Of a DNA stretch of 64,000 bases, positions 55,503 through 64,000 are shown piece after piece. The first letter of the stretch is position 1. Every line of letters begins with the position of its first letter. Under the pieces are notes generated by a model. It did not search any database. It was not told where the DNA came from and was given only the letters and a program-made list of their open reading frames with translations. The translations under genes were made by a program, and so were the position numbers. Source of the DNA: Cohnella luojiensis (GTDB lineage Bacteria > Bacillota > Bacilli > Paenibacillales > Paenibacillaceae). The stretch covers positions 248,001 to 312,000 of the forward strand of contig NZ_SOMN01000001.1 of assembly GCF_004564235.1 (NCBI RefSeq), read 5' to 3'.

Positions 55503-56433
55503 TGAGACAAACGGCGATTATGCCTGGCAGGTAGAGGAAGAACAGTCCGGCGAACGGGTGGACAAGCATATCGCGGAAACGTTGGCGGACGAATCGGTTT
55601 CCCGTTCCCAAGCGCAGGAATGGATTCGAACCGGACTCGTTACCGTCAACGACAATCCGGTTAAGCCTAATACAAAGCTTTCGGCCGGTGACCGTATCCA
55701 CGTAACTTTGCCTGAACCAGAGCCGTTAGAAGCTTTTCCAGAAGACATTCCGATCGACGTCGTATACGAGGATAGCGATGTTATCGTCATTAATAAGCCG
55801 AGAGGAATGGTCGTACATCCAGCCGCCGGACATCCAAGCGGAACCGTGGTCAACGCCTTATTGCATCATTGCAAGGACCTTTCCGGCATTAATGGCGTCA
55901 TGAGGCCGGGGATCGTGCATCGGATCGACAAAGACACGTCCGGTTTGCTTATGGTGGCTAAGAACGATCTAGCGCACGCATCCCTTGCGGAGCAGCTTAA
56001 GGAACATACCGTAACCCGTAAATATTCCGCGCTCGTATATGGAGTCATGCAGCATGATAAGGGCACGATCGACGCGCCGATAGGACGCGCGAATCATGAC
56101 CGCAAGCTGTATGTTGTCACGGAAAAGAACAGCAAGCATGCGGTGACGCACTTTGCCGTAAGCGAGCGATTCGATGAATATACGCTGCTTGAACTAAAGC
56201 TCGAAACCGGTCGGACGCATCAGATCAGGGTGCATATGAAGTATATAAGCCACCCATTGGTAGGGGATCCCGTGTATGGCGGGAAAAGCGGACGAACGCT
56301 GGGTATGAAAGGGCAGGCGTTGCACGCCGAAGTTCTTGGCTTCAACCATCCTCGGTCCGGCGAGTATCTGGAGTTCTCGGTTCCGATACCGGAGGATATG
56401 GAGCACTCGTTAAGTATCCTTAGAACCCGATAA
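55462..56433 (+). CDS. ylyB: RluD-family 23S rRNA pseudouridine synthase (YlyB)
   Basis: The 323-residue protein has an N-terminal S4 domain (about 20-85: GERVDKHIAETL and RSQAQEWIRTGLVTVN). The pseudouridine synthase domain has the catalytic aspartate in HRIDKDTSGLLMVAK. GRTHQIRVHMKYISHPLVGDP is the RluA-type C-motif. It overlaps the end of lspA by 41 bp in another frame, implying coupled translation; GAGAAT... upstream gives a usable ribosome site. Confidence 0.93.
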   Translation: MAMESNPKSNKLSDETNGDYAWQVEEEQSGERVDKHIAETLADESVSRSQAQEWIRTGLVTVNDNPVKPNTKLSAGDRIHVTLPEPEPLEAFPEDIPIDVVYEDSDVIVINKPRGMVVHPAAGHPSGTVVNALLHHCKDLSGINGVMRPGIVHRIDKDTSGLLMVAKNDLAHASLAEQLKEHTVTRKYSALVYGVMQHDKGTIDAPIGRANHDRKLYVVTEKNSKHAVTHFAVSERFDEYTLLELKLETGRTHQIRVHMKYISHPLVGDPVYGGKSGRTLGMKGQALHAEVLGFNHPRSGEYLEFSVPIPEDMEHSLSILRTR

Positions 56434-56564
56434 ACTAAGGCTGAACAGGCTCAAGGCGATTTCTGCAAATGATCTGCACAAAAATCCATGGCGAATCTCG
56501 CTTGATTAAGCCATAGTTTGAGTCATAGGAAGAAAATTATCGATTTTACAAGGAGTGTCGTTAC

Positions 56565-57818
56565 TTGAGCGTGGAAAAATACCAATCGACCTTTATTCAA
56601 GAGCAGTTCGCAAACCGCATTGGCGGATCGAATTACGGCAAAGATACGAACATTTATAAATTCGAGAAAATAAAAAGAGCGAAAGCGGCCGCTAAAAAGG
56701 CTCATCCCGACATGGAATTGATCGATATGGGCGTCGGCGAGCCGGACGAGATGGCGGATGCCGGCATCGTAGCTAAGCTTGCCGAAGAAGCGGCGAAGCC
56801 CGGGAACCGCGGCTATGCGGATAACGGGATTCCAGAATTTAAAATCGCTGCCGCTAAATATCTGAAAGAGGTATTTTCCGTTGACGGCATCGACGCCGAG
56901 ACGGAGGTTCTGCATTCGATCGGCTCGAAGCCGGCGCTTGCCATGCTGCCGGCGGTCTTTATTAATCCGGGCGACGTCACGATCATGACGGTACCAGGAT
57001 ATCCTGTCATGGGAACGCATACGAAATACCTTGGCGGAGAAGTATACAATATTAAGCTGACGAAGGAAAATAACTTCCTGCCGGATATCGATGCGATTCC
57101 TGAAGATATCGCTAACCGCGCTAAGTTGCTTTACCTCAATTATCCGAATAATCCTACGGGCGCAGCGGCTACCGTTGAATTCTTCGAAAAGGTTATTGCT
57201 TGGGCGAAGAAATACAATGTCGTAGTCGTTCATGACGCGCCTTACGCGGCATTGACTTATGACGGCGTTAAACCGTTCAGCTTCCTGTCCGTTCCTGGAG
57301 CTAAAGACGTCGGAGTAGAATTGCATTCCTTATCCAAATCCTACAACATGACGGGCTGGCGGATCGGCTTCGTCGCCGGTAACCCTCTGATCGTGAAAGC
57401 TTTCGGAGATGTGAAGGACAACAGCGATTCCGGTCAGTTCATCGCCATTCAGAAAGCGGCGGCATACGGACTTGGCAACCCGGCGATCACGGAAGCGATC
57501 TCGGCTAAATATTCCCGCCGTCACAACCTGCTTGTTGGCGCGTTGAACGAAATCGGCTTCTGTGCCGAGAAACCTAAGGGCTCCTTCTTCTTATACGTGG
57601 AAGCGCCGAAGGGCATCGTAGGCGGACAGCGTTTCGAGTCCGCGGAAGATTTCTCGCAGTACCTGATTCGTGAGAAGCTGATTTCCACGGTTCCGTGGGA
57701 CGACGCAGGGAAGTTCGTCCGTTTTTCCGTGACGTTCATCGCTAAAGGCGAAGCAGAAGAAGCTCGGGTTATCGATGAAATTAAAAGGCGCCTGACAGAC
57801 GTACAATTCGAATTTTAA
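56565..57818 (+). CDS. Class I/II aminotransferase, LL-diaminopimelate aminotransferase-like (DapL)
   Basis: The 417-residue PLP enzyme has the Schiff-base lysine in SLSKSYNMTGWRIGF. The PLP-pocket motifs are YLNYPNNPTGA and VVVHDAPYAAL. The N-terminal stretch IDMGVGEPDEMADAGIV and GYADNGIPEF is typical of LL-DAP aminotransferases, which make LL-DAP from tetrahydrodipicolinate in one step. That would feed the meso-DAP used by MurE. A related PatA-type specificity cannot be excluded from sequence alone. It starts at TTG behind AAGGAGTG. Confidence 0.8.
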   Translation: MSVEKYQSTFIQEQFANRIGGSNYGKDTNIYKFEKIKRAKAAAKKAHPDMELIDMGVGEPDEMADAGIVAKLAEEAAKPGNRGYADNGIPEFKIAAAKYLKEVFSVDGIDAETEVLHSIGSKPALAMLPAVFINPGDVTIMTVPGYPVMGTHTKYLGGEVYNIKLTKENNFLPDIDAIPEDIANRAKLLYLNYPNNPTGAAATVEFFEKVIAWAKKYNVVVVHDAPYAALTYDGVKPFSFLSVPGAKDVGVELHSLSKSYNMTGWRIGFVAGNPLIVKAFGDVKDNSDSGQFIAIQKAAAYGLGNPAITEAISAKYSRRHNLLVGALNEIGFCAEKPKGSFFLYVEAPKGIVGGQRFESAEDFSQYLIREKLISTVPWDDAGKFVRFSVTFIAKGEAEEARVIDEIKRRLTDVQFEF

Positions 57819-57832
57819 TCACGTTCTTATTG

Positions 57833-57861
57833 TTGACACTTCGTGTCGAACATGGGATAAT
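57833..57861 (+). promoter_or_regulatory. pyr operon promoter
   Basis: TTGACA (57833-57838), a 17-bp spacer and GATAAT (57856-57861) lie about 30 bp upstream of the PyrR-binding leader. Confidence 0.85.
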
Positions 57862-57890
57862 CGTTGTTAATGAAACGGAACCTTTAACTC

Positions 57891-58656
<766 letters not shown>

Positions 58657-58720
58657 TATCAGCAACAAGCATGAGCAACAAAAGAAACAGCAGCAGCAGT
58701 AGAGGAGGCGCAAGAAAATC

Positions 58721-60025
58721 ATGGCTACTTGGATCATTAACGCAAAGACTCTAAATAAAGAAAACGGCGATATCGAGATCAAACATGTACGAGTAGAAAA
58801 CGGGCTGATCGCTGAATGGCGCGATGGAACTGCGCTGCCGAACACGAGTGGCGCGGAAGTCATCGATGCGCAAGGGAAGCTAATCTCGCCGGGACTTATC
58901 GATATGCACGTACATTTACGCGAACCGGGTTTCGAATACAAGGAAACGATCGCGAGCGGCACGGAATCCGCAGCCAAAGGCGGATTCACGGTCATCGCGC
59001 CGATGCCGAACACGCGCCCGGTCATGGACACGCCCGAAACAATCAACTTCGTAATCGACAAAGCGACTACGGAAGGAGTCGTTCGCGTGCTTCCATACGC
59101 GGCTATCACGAAGAATGAGCTTGGTCGCGAACTGACCGATTTCGCGGCATTGAAACAAGCCGGAGCAATTGGCTTCACCGATGACGGAGTCGGCGTGCAA
59201 AACGCGCAAATGATGAAGAACGCCATGGCGCTTGCTAAATCCCTCGATATGCCGATCATCGCGCACTGCGAAGACGATACGCTAGTCGAAGGCGCTGCAG
59301 TCTCGGAGGGCGTATTCGCCCGAAAGCATGGGCTAAAGGGCATTCCGAACGAGTCCGAAGCCATTCATGTCGGCCGCGATATTCTGTTGTCCGAAGCAAC
59401 AGGCGTTCACTATCACATATGCCATGTCAGCACTGAGCAATCCGTACGGCTGATCCGGCTAGGGAAGTCGGTAGGCGTTAAGGTAACCGCGGAGGTTTGC
59501 CCGCATCACCTGCTGCTGTCCGACGAACATATTCCCGACAGCATGGATGCCAATTGGAAAATGAATCCGCCGCTCCGAACGCCGAAGGACGTAGAGGCAT
59601 GCATCCAGGGGATCGAGGACGGAACGATCGATATTATCGTGACCGACCATGCTCCGCACAGCGAAGAGGAAAAAGCGCGAGGCATGGAAAGAGCGCCCTT
59701 CGGCATCGTCGGTTTCGAAACGGCTTTTCCGCTCATGTATACCCATTTCGTCCGAACGGGACGCTGGAGCTTGGATTTCTTGCTTCGCAGGATGTCAACC
59801 GATCCGGCCAGACTATTCCGTTTGCCTTACGGAACGATGGAAGTCGGCGCACCCGCCGATCTTATACTTATCGATTTGGAGAACGAACGGGAAGTCGATC
59901 CCGCCACGTTCCTCACGAAAGGCCGCAACACTCCTTTCAAGGGTTGGAAGTTGTATGGTTGGCCAACATTAACGATGGTTAATGGCAAAGTTGTCTGGAC
60001 AGATGAGAATGGCATTAACCGCTAA
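58721..60025 (+). CDS. pyrC: Dihydroorotase
   Basis: The 434-residue zinc amidohydrolase (type I) closes carbamoyl-aspartate to dihydroorotate. Its metal ligands lie in IDMHVHLREPG, in EVCPHHLLLSDE and in VTDHAPHSEEEK. AGAGGAGGCGC precedes the ATG. It follows pyrR by only 64 bp, where pyrB (and in B. subtilis pyrP) would be expected. Those 64 bp show no pyrB remnant. Confidence 0.96.
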   Translation: MATWIINAKTLNKENGDIEIKHVRVENGLIAEWRDGTALPNTSGAEVIDAQGKLISPGLIDMHVHLREPGFEYKETIASGTESAAKGGFTVIAPMPNTRPVMDTPETINFVIDKATTEGVVRVLPYAAITKNELGRELTDFAALKQAGAIGFTDDGVGVQNAQMMKNAMALAKSLDMPIIAHCEDDTLVEGAAVSEGVFARKHGLKGIPNESEAIHVGRDILLSEATGVHYHICHVSTEQSVRLIRLGKSVGVKVTAEVCPHHLLLSDEHIPDSMDANWKMNPPLRTPKDVEACIQGIEDGTIDIIVTDHAPHSEEEKARGMERAPFGIVGFETAFPLMYTHFVRTGRWSLDFLLRRMSTDPARLFRLPYGTMEVGAPADLILIDLENEREVDPATFLTKGRNTPFKGWKLYGWPTLTMVNGKVVWTDENGINR

Positions 60026-60037
60026 GGAGTGATTGGG

Positions 60038-61183
60038 ATGCAAGCTAGATTATTGTTAGAAGACGGTACGTTATTCACGGGTCAAGGCTTTGGCGCAGAG
60101 GGCGGATCCGTCGGAGAAGTGGTATTTAACACAGGGATTACAGGATACCAGGAAGTATTGTCCGATCCATCCTATTGCGGACAAATCGTGACCATGACTT
60201 TCCCGCTCATTGGGAACTATGGCATTAACCGCGACGACTTTGAAAGCATTCGTCCTTACATTCACGGTTTCGTGGTTCGCCGCCACGAAACGATGCCGAG
60301 TAACTGGAGGGCGCAATATACAATCGATCAATTATTAAAGGAATACGGCATCGTCGGAATCAGCGACATCGATACCCGCATGCTCACTCGCATCCTTCGC
60401 CAGCATGGAACGATGAAGGGGATTCTGACTACCGGCAACGAGCGCATCGAGGAGCTTAAGGAACGCCTTGGAACGACGGCTTTGCTGCGTGATCAAGTGG
60501 CGCGTACATCTACGAAGAGCGTGTTCTCCAGCCCCGGGGAAAAAGAGCGTATCGTGCTTGTCGACTACGGCGCGAAAAGCGGAATTCTTCGCGAGTTAAC
60601 CAAACGCGGTTGCGACGTTGTCGTAGTTCCGCAAGACGCGACGGCGGAAGAGATTCGCCGCTTGTCTCCCGATGGCATTCAATTGTCAAACGGTCCCGGA
60701 GATCCGAAGGACGTGCCCCACGCGGTTAATACGATTCGCGAGTTGCTCGGACAATATCCGATCTTCGGCATCTGCCTCGGCCACCAGCTGTTCGCGCTTG
60801 CTTGCGGCGCGGATACCGACAAGCTTAAATTCGGCCACCGCGGCGGCAATCACCCGGTGAAGGAACTGGAATCCGGACGCTGCTTCATTACCTCCCAGAA
60901 CCATGGCTATACGGTGAAGGAAGAGTCCGTGGTCGGAACGGAATTGGAAGTCACGCACATTAACAATAACGATAAAACCATCGAAGGCCTGAAGCATAAG
61001 CGCTTCCCCGCTTTCTCGGTACAATATCATCCAGAGGCGGCACCGGGACCTTACGATTCCAGCTACTTGTTCGATCGTTTCTTGGAAATGATCCGCGACA
61101 ACAAGATCGCCAACCCTGAACGGCCGCGCCAAGCGCAATTGTCGGAGACGCTGAGAGGAGAGCTGCAGTATGCCCAGAAATAA
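60038..61183 (+). CDS. carA: Carbamoyl-phosphate synthase, small (glutaminase) subunit
   Basis: The 381-residue protein has an N-terminal CarA domain ([20 protein letters not shown]) and a class I glutamine amidotransferase domain. The catalytic Cys is in [13 protein letters not shown] and the His-Glu in [11 protein letters not shown]. The ATG at 60038 is 9 nt after AAGGAG. It overlaps carB by 14 bp. Confidence 0.96.
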   Translation: MQARLLLEDGTLFTGQGFGAEGGSVGEVVFNTGITGYQEVLSDPSYCGQIVTMTFPLIGNYGINRDDFESIRPYIHGFVVRRHETMPSNWRAQYTIDQLLKEYGIVGISDIDTRMLTRILRQHGTMKGILTTGNERIEELKERLGTTALLRDQVARTSTKSVFSSPGEKERIVLVDYGAKSGILRELTKRGCDVVVVPQDATAEEIRRLSPDGIQLSNGPGDPKDVPHAVNTIRELLGQYPIFGICLGHQLFALACGADTDKLKFGHRGGNHPVKELESGRCFITSQNHGYTVKEESVVGTELEVTHINNNDKTIEGLKHKRFPAFSVQYHPEAAPGPYDSSYLFDRFLEMIRDNKIANPERPRQAQLSETLRGELQYAQK

Positions 61184-64000
61184 TGACCTCAAGAAAATTC
61201 TCGTTATCGGCTCCGGCCCTATCGTTATCGGACAAGCGGCGGAATTCGATTATGCCGGCACGCAAGCTTGCCAAGCCTTGAAGGAAGAAGGCATCGAGGT
61301 CGTATTGATCAATAGCAACCCTGCTACGATCATGACCGATACGAATATTGCGGATAAGGTGTACATCGAACCGATCAATCTCGAGTTCGTATCCCAAATC
61401 ATTCGCCAAGAGCGTCCGGATGGGTTGCTTCCGACGCTTGGCGGACAAACGGGCCTCAACATGGCCGTAGAACTTGCGCGCGCAGGCGTGCTTAAGCAAG
61501 AAAACGTGAAGCTATTAGGCACGCAGTTGGATGCCATCGAACGCGCGGAGGACCGCGACTTATTCCGTGAATTGATGCGCGAATTGGAGCAACCGGTACC
61601 GGAAAGCGACATCGTTACGACAGTAGAAGCAGCGGTTGAATTCGCCAACGGATTGGGATATCCGGTTATCGTGCGTCCCGCATACACACTGGGTGGAACG
61701 GGCGGAGGCATTGCCGCGAACGAGGAAGAGCTGCGCGAGACGGTTACTAACGGAATCCGTTATAGCCCGATCGGGCAATGCTTGATCGAGAAATCGATCG
61801 CGGGCTTGAAGGAAGTCGAGTACGAAGTCATGCGCGACGCGAACGATAACTGCATCGTCGTCTGCAACATGGAGAATTTCGATCCGGTCGGCGTTCATAC
61901 GGGAGATAGCATCGTCGTAGCGCCAAGCCAAACCTTGTCCGACCGCGAATATCAAATGCTTCGTTCGGCATCGCTGAAGATCATCCGCGCGCTGAACATC
62001 GAAGGCGGTTGTAACGTTCAATTCGCGTTAGACCCGCAAAGCTATCAATATTACGTAATCGAAGTAAACCCGAGGGTGAGCCGCTCTTCCGCGCTAGCTT
62101 CCAAAGCGACCGGTTATCCGATCGCCAAGATGGCAGCCAAAATCGCGGTAGGTTATACGCTCGACGAGATCGTCAACCCGGTAACGGGTCAAACCTATGC
62201 GTGCTTCGAACCGACGCTGGACTACATCGTGGCTAAAATACCACGCTGGCCTTTCGATAAGTTTACTTCGGCTAACCGCAAGCTCGGCACGCAGATGAAA
62301 GCGACCGGGGAAGTTATGGCTATCGGCCGTACTTTCGAAGAGTCCATCCTTAAAGCCGTACGATCGCTGGAGATCGGAGTTCACCGTATTTATCTGAAAG
62401 GCGCGAATGAGCTTTCCGATGAAGTGCTGACGAATCGACTAATCAAACCGGACGACGAACGCCTGTTCTTGGTTGCCGAAGCTTTCCGTCGCGGATGGAC
62501 GCTTCAGCACATCCAAGATTTGACGAACATCGACTGGTGGTTCCTGGATAAGATCGAACGAATCGTACAATTCGAAGACGTCATCCGCCGCGAGCCTGCG
62601 CTCACTCCGGAAACGCTCTATACAGCAAAACGGAACGGCTTCACGGATCGAGCGATTGCGGAACTGCGGAGCGAAGGGTATCCGAACAGCGCGTTGACCA
62701 AGGAAGCGGACGTACGAGCACACCGATTGGCGCAAGGGCTCAAACCAGTCTATAAAATGGTCGATACTTGCGCGGCGGAGTTCGAAGCGACGACTCCTTA
62801 TTATTACTCGACATACGAGACTGAGAACGAGGTTATCCCGAGCTCCAAGGAGAAAATCATCGTGCTTGGTTCCGGTCCGATCCGGATCGGACAAGGGATC
62901 GAATTCGACTATTCGACCGTTCATGCCGTCTGGGCCATCCGCAACGCGGGTTACGAAGCGGTCATCATCAATAACAACCCTGAAACGGTTTCCACCGACT
63001 TCAGCACTTCGGATCGCTTATACTTTGAACCGCTCTTCTTCGAAGACGTCATGAACGTCATTGAGCAAGAGAAGCCGATCGGCGTCATCGTGCAGTTCGG
63101 CGGACAAACCGCGATCAACCTGGCAGCGCCTTTGTCCAAAGCCGGCGTAACGATCCTCGGCACTTCCTTGGAAAGCATCGACGAGGCCGAGAACCGCAAG
63201 AAATTCGAAGCGTTGCTTAGCAAGCTGAGCATCCCTCAGCCGAAAGGAACAACGGTTACTTCGGTCGGCGAAGCGGTTGGAGCCGCTCAAGAGCTCGGAT
63301 ATCCGGTTCTTGTTCGCCCGTCTTACGTGCTTGGCGGACGCGCGATGGAAATCGTGTACTCCGATGAGGAATTGCTCTCCTACATGGAAGTCGCCGTTAA
63401 AATCAACCCGGAGCATCCGGTATTGATCGACCGCTACATGTTGGGCAAAGAAATCGAGGTCGACGCGATCTGCGACGGAGAAACGGTTCTCATTCCCGGA
63501 ATCATGGAGCATGTCGAGCGCGCGGGGGTCCACTCCGGAGACTCCATCGCGGTGTATCCTCCGCAATCGCTGTCCGACGATATCAAACAACAAGCGATCG
63601 ACATCACGATCAAAATCGCCAAAGAGCTCAAAACGATCGGTCTAGTTAATATCCAATTCGTAGTATGGCAAGAGAAAGTGTACGTTATCGAGGTTAACCC
63701 TCGCTCGTCCCGCACGGTTCCTTTCTTGAGCAAGGTGACGAAAATTCCGATGGCGAACCTGGCTACCCAAGCGATACTGGGCAAGAAACTGACCGACCTG
63801 GGCTACCAAGAAGGACTTTGGCCGGAAGACGATTTCGTTTCCGTCAAAGTACCGGTATTCTCCTTCGCCAAGCTGCGTCGCGTTGACCCGACGCTGACTC
63901 CGGAAATGAAGTCGACCGGCGAAGTCATGGGACGGGACCGTTATTACGCGAAAGCCTTATACAAAGGATTGGTCGGCTCGGGCATGAAAATCCCGAATTC
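61170..64000 (+). CDS. carB: Carbamoyl-phosphate synthase, large subunit (3' end beyond window)
   Basis: An open frame of 943 codons runs to the edge, out of about 1070 expected. Two homologous ATP-grasp halves are visible: [20 protein letters not shown] opens the first and [19 protein letters not shown] (about residue 560) the second. [12 protein letters not shown] and [12 protein letters not shown] are the matching loops, and [17 protein letters not shown] and [16 protein letters not shown] close the ATP sites. The missing part is the C-terminal allosteric domain. The start ATGCCCAGAAAT lies inside the end of carA. Confidence 0.97.
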   Translation, partial: MPRNNDLKKILVIGSGPIVIGQAAEFDYAGTQACQALKEEGIEVVLINSNPATIMTDTNIADKVYIEPINLEFVSQIIRQERPDGLLPTLGGQTGLNMAVELARAGVLKQENVKLLGTQLDAIERAEDRDLFRELMRELEQPVPESDIVTTVEAAVEFANGLGYPVIVRPAYTLGGTGGGIAANEEELRETVTNGIRYSPIGQCLIEKSIAGLKEVEYEVMRDANDNCIVVCNMENFDPVGVHTGDSIVVAPSQTLSDREYQMLRSASLKIIRALNIEGGCNVQFALDPQSYQYYVIEVNPRVSRSSALASKATGYPIAKMAAKIAVGYTLDEIVNPVTGQTYACFEPTLDYIVAKIPRWPFDKFTSANRKLGTQMKATGEVMAIGRTFEESILKAVRSLEIGVHRIYLKGANELSDEVLTNRLIKPDDERLFLVAEAFRRGWTLQHIQDLTNIDWWFLDKIERIVQFEDVIRREPALTPETLYTAKRNGFTDRAIAELRSEGYPNSALTKEADVRAHRLAQGLKPVYKMVDTCAAEFEATTPYYYSTYETENEVIPSSKEKIIVLGSGPIRIGQGIEFDYSTVHAVWAIRNAGYEAVIINNNPETVSTDFSTSDRLYFEPLFFEDVMNVIEQEKPIGVIVQFGGQTAINLAAPLSKAGVTILGTSLESIDEAENRKKFEALLSKLSIPQPKGTTVTSVGEAVGAAQELGYPVLVRPSYVLGGRAMEIVYSDEELLSYMEVAVKINPEHPVLIDRYMLGKEIEVDAICDGETVLIPGIMEHVERAGVHSGDSIAVYPPQSLSDDIKQQAIDITIKIAKELKTIGLVNIQFVVWQEKVYVIEVNPRSSRTVPFLSKVTKIPMANLATQAILGKKLTDLGYQEGLWPEDDFVSVKVPVFSFAKLRRVDPTLTPEMKSTGEVMGRDRYYAKALYKGLVGSGMKIPN

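Noticed and set aside
56523-57326. 267-residue frame antisense to the DapL-like gene
   Set aside because: It is a shadow of the aminotransferase coding strand with no family features.
58657-58720. Remnant of pyrB or a small frame between pyrR and pyrC
   Set aside because: The CAG/AGC-rich gap encodes at most 27 codons running into pyrC, with no similarity to aspartate carbamoyltransferase.

Overview
The window is a 64-kb chromosomal stretch from a spore-forming, Gram-positive bacterium of the Paenibacillaceae (Paenibacillus/Cohnella type). The grounds are the mra/mur/fts division cluster with both pbpB and spoVD, spoIIGA-sigE-sigG, an RsfA-type sporulation regulator, bacillithiol synthesis (bshC), meso-diaminopimelate-type MurE, and gene order close to Bacillus subtilis but with lineage-specific changes. 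No rRNA or tRNA gene and no CRISPR array was seen.

Region 1 (1-7.7 kb) is nitrate assimilation. It holds the 3' end of a molybdopterin nitrate reductase gene, a NarK transporter (minus strand), a NasT/NasR-like ANTAR RNA-binding regulator (minus strand), and nirB, nirD and a hemD-like gene. Both narK and nirB have the same layered control: a GlnR/TnrA-type box on the -35 hexamer, then a leader with two hexaloop hairpins (A at loop position 1, G at position 4), the second sharing bases with an intrinsic terminator. This is the architecture of ANTAR antitermination. The nitrate reductase-narK gap is a graveyard of mobile DNA: a 246-bp MITE-like element with 18-bp terminal inverted repeats and an 8-bp target duplication, a transposase C-terminal remnant and a palindrome-rich segment.

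Region 2 (7.7-21.5 kb) is housekeeping and sporulation: a self-contained 47-codon gene with three evenly spaced cysteines, a YhcN/YlaJ lipoprotein, PhoH-like YlaK, an orphan solute-binding protein, a MidA-type methyltransferase, DUF2626, RsfA, a ketopantoate reductase, DUF3397, BshC, S-adenosylhomocysteine hydrolase and a DUF4349 lipoprotein.

Region 3 (21.5-44 kb) is the division and cell-wall cluster: mraZ (with 10-bp-phased GTGG repeats upstream), rsmH, ftsL, pbpB, spoVD, murE, murF, mraY, murD, spoVE, murG, murB, murA, divIB, ftsA, ftsZ, then spoIIGA, sigE and sigG.

Region 4 (44-45.8 kb) is an interruption between sigG and ylmC: a degenerate 7-mer array, a transposase-like gene of the IS1595/ISXO2 type whose catalytic residues look lost, and a dispersed repeat present in opposite orientation on either side.

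Region 5 (45.8-64 kb) continues with ylmC, ylmD, ylmE, sepF, ylmG, ylmH and divIVA, a T-box-controlled long-type ileS, DUF5665, a DksA-like regulator, lspA, an RluD-type synthase, a DapL-like aminotransferase, and a PyrR-attenuated pyr operon (pyrR, pyrC, carA, carB). That operon lacks the usual pyrB and pyrP; carB runs off the end.
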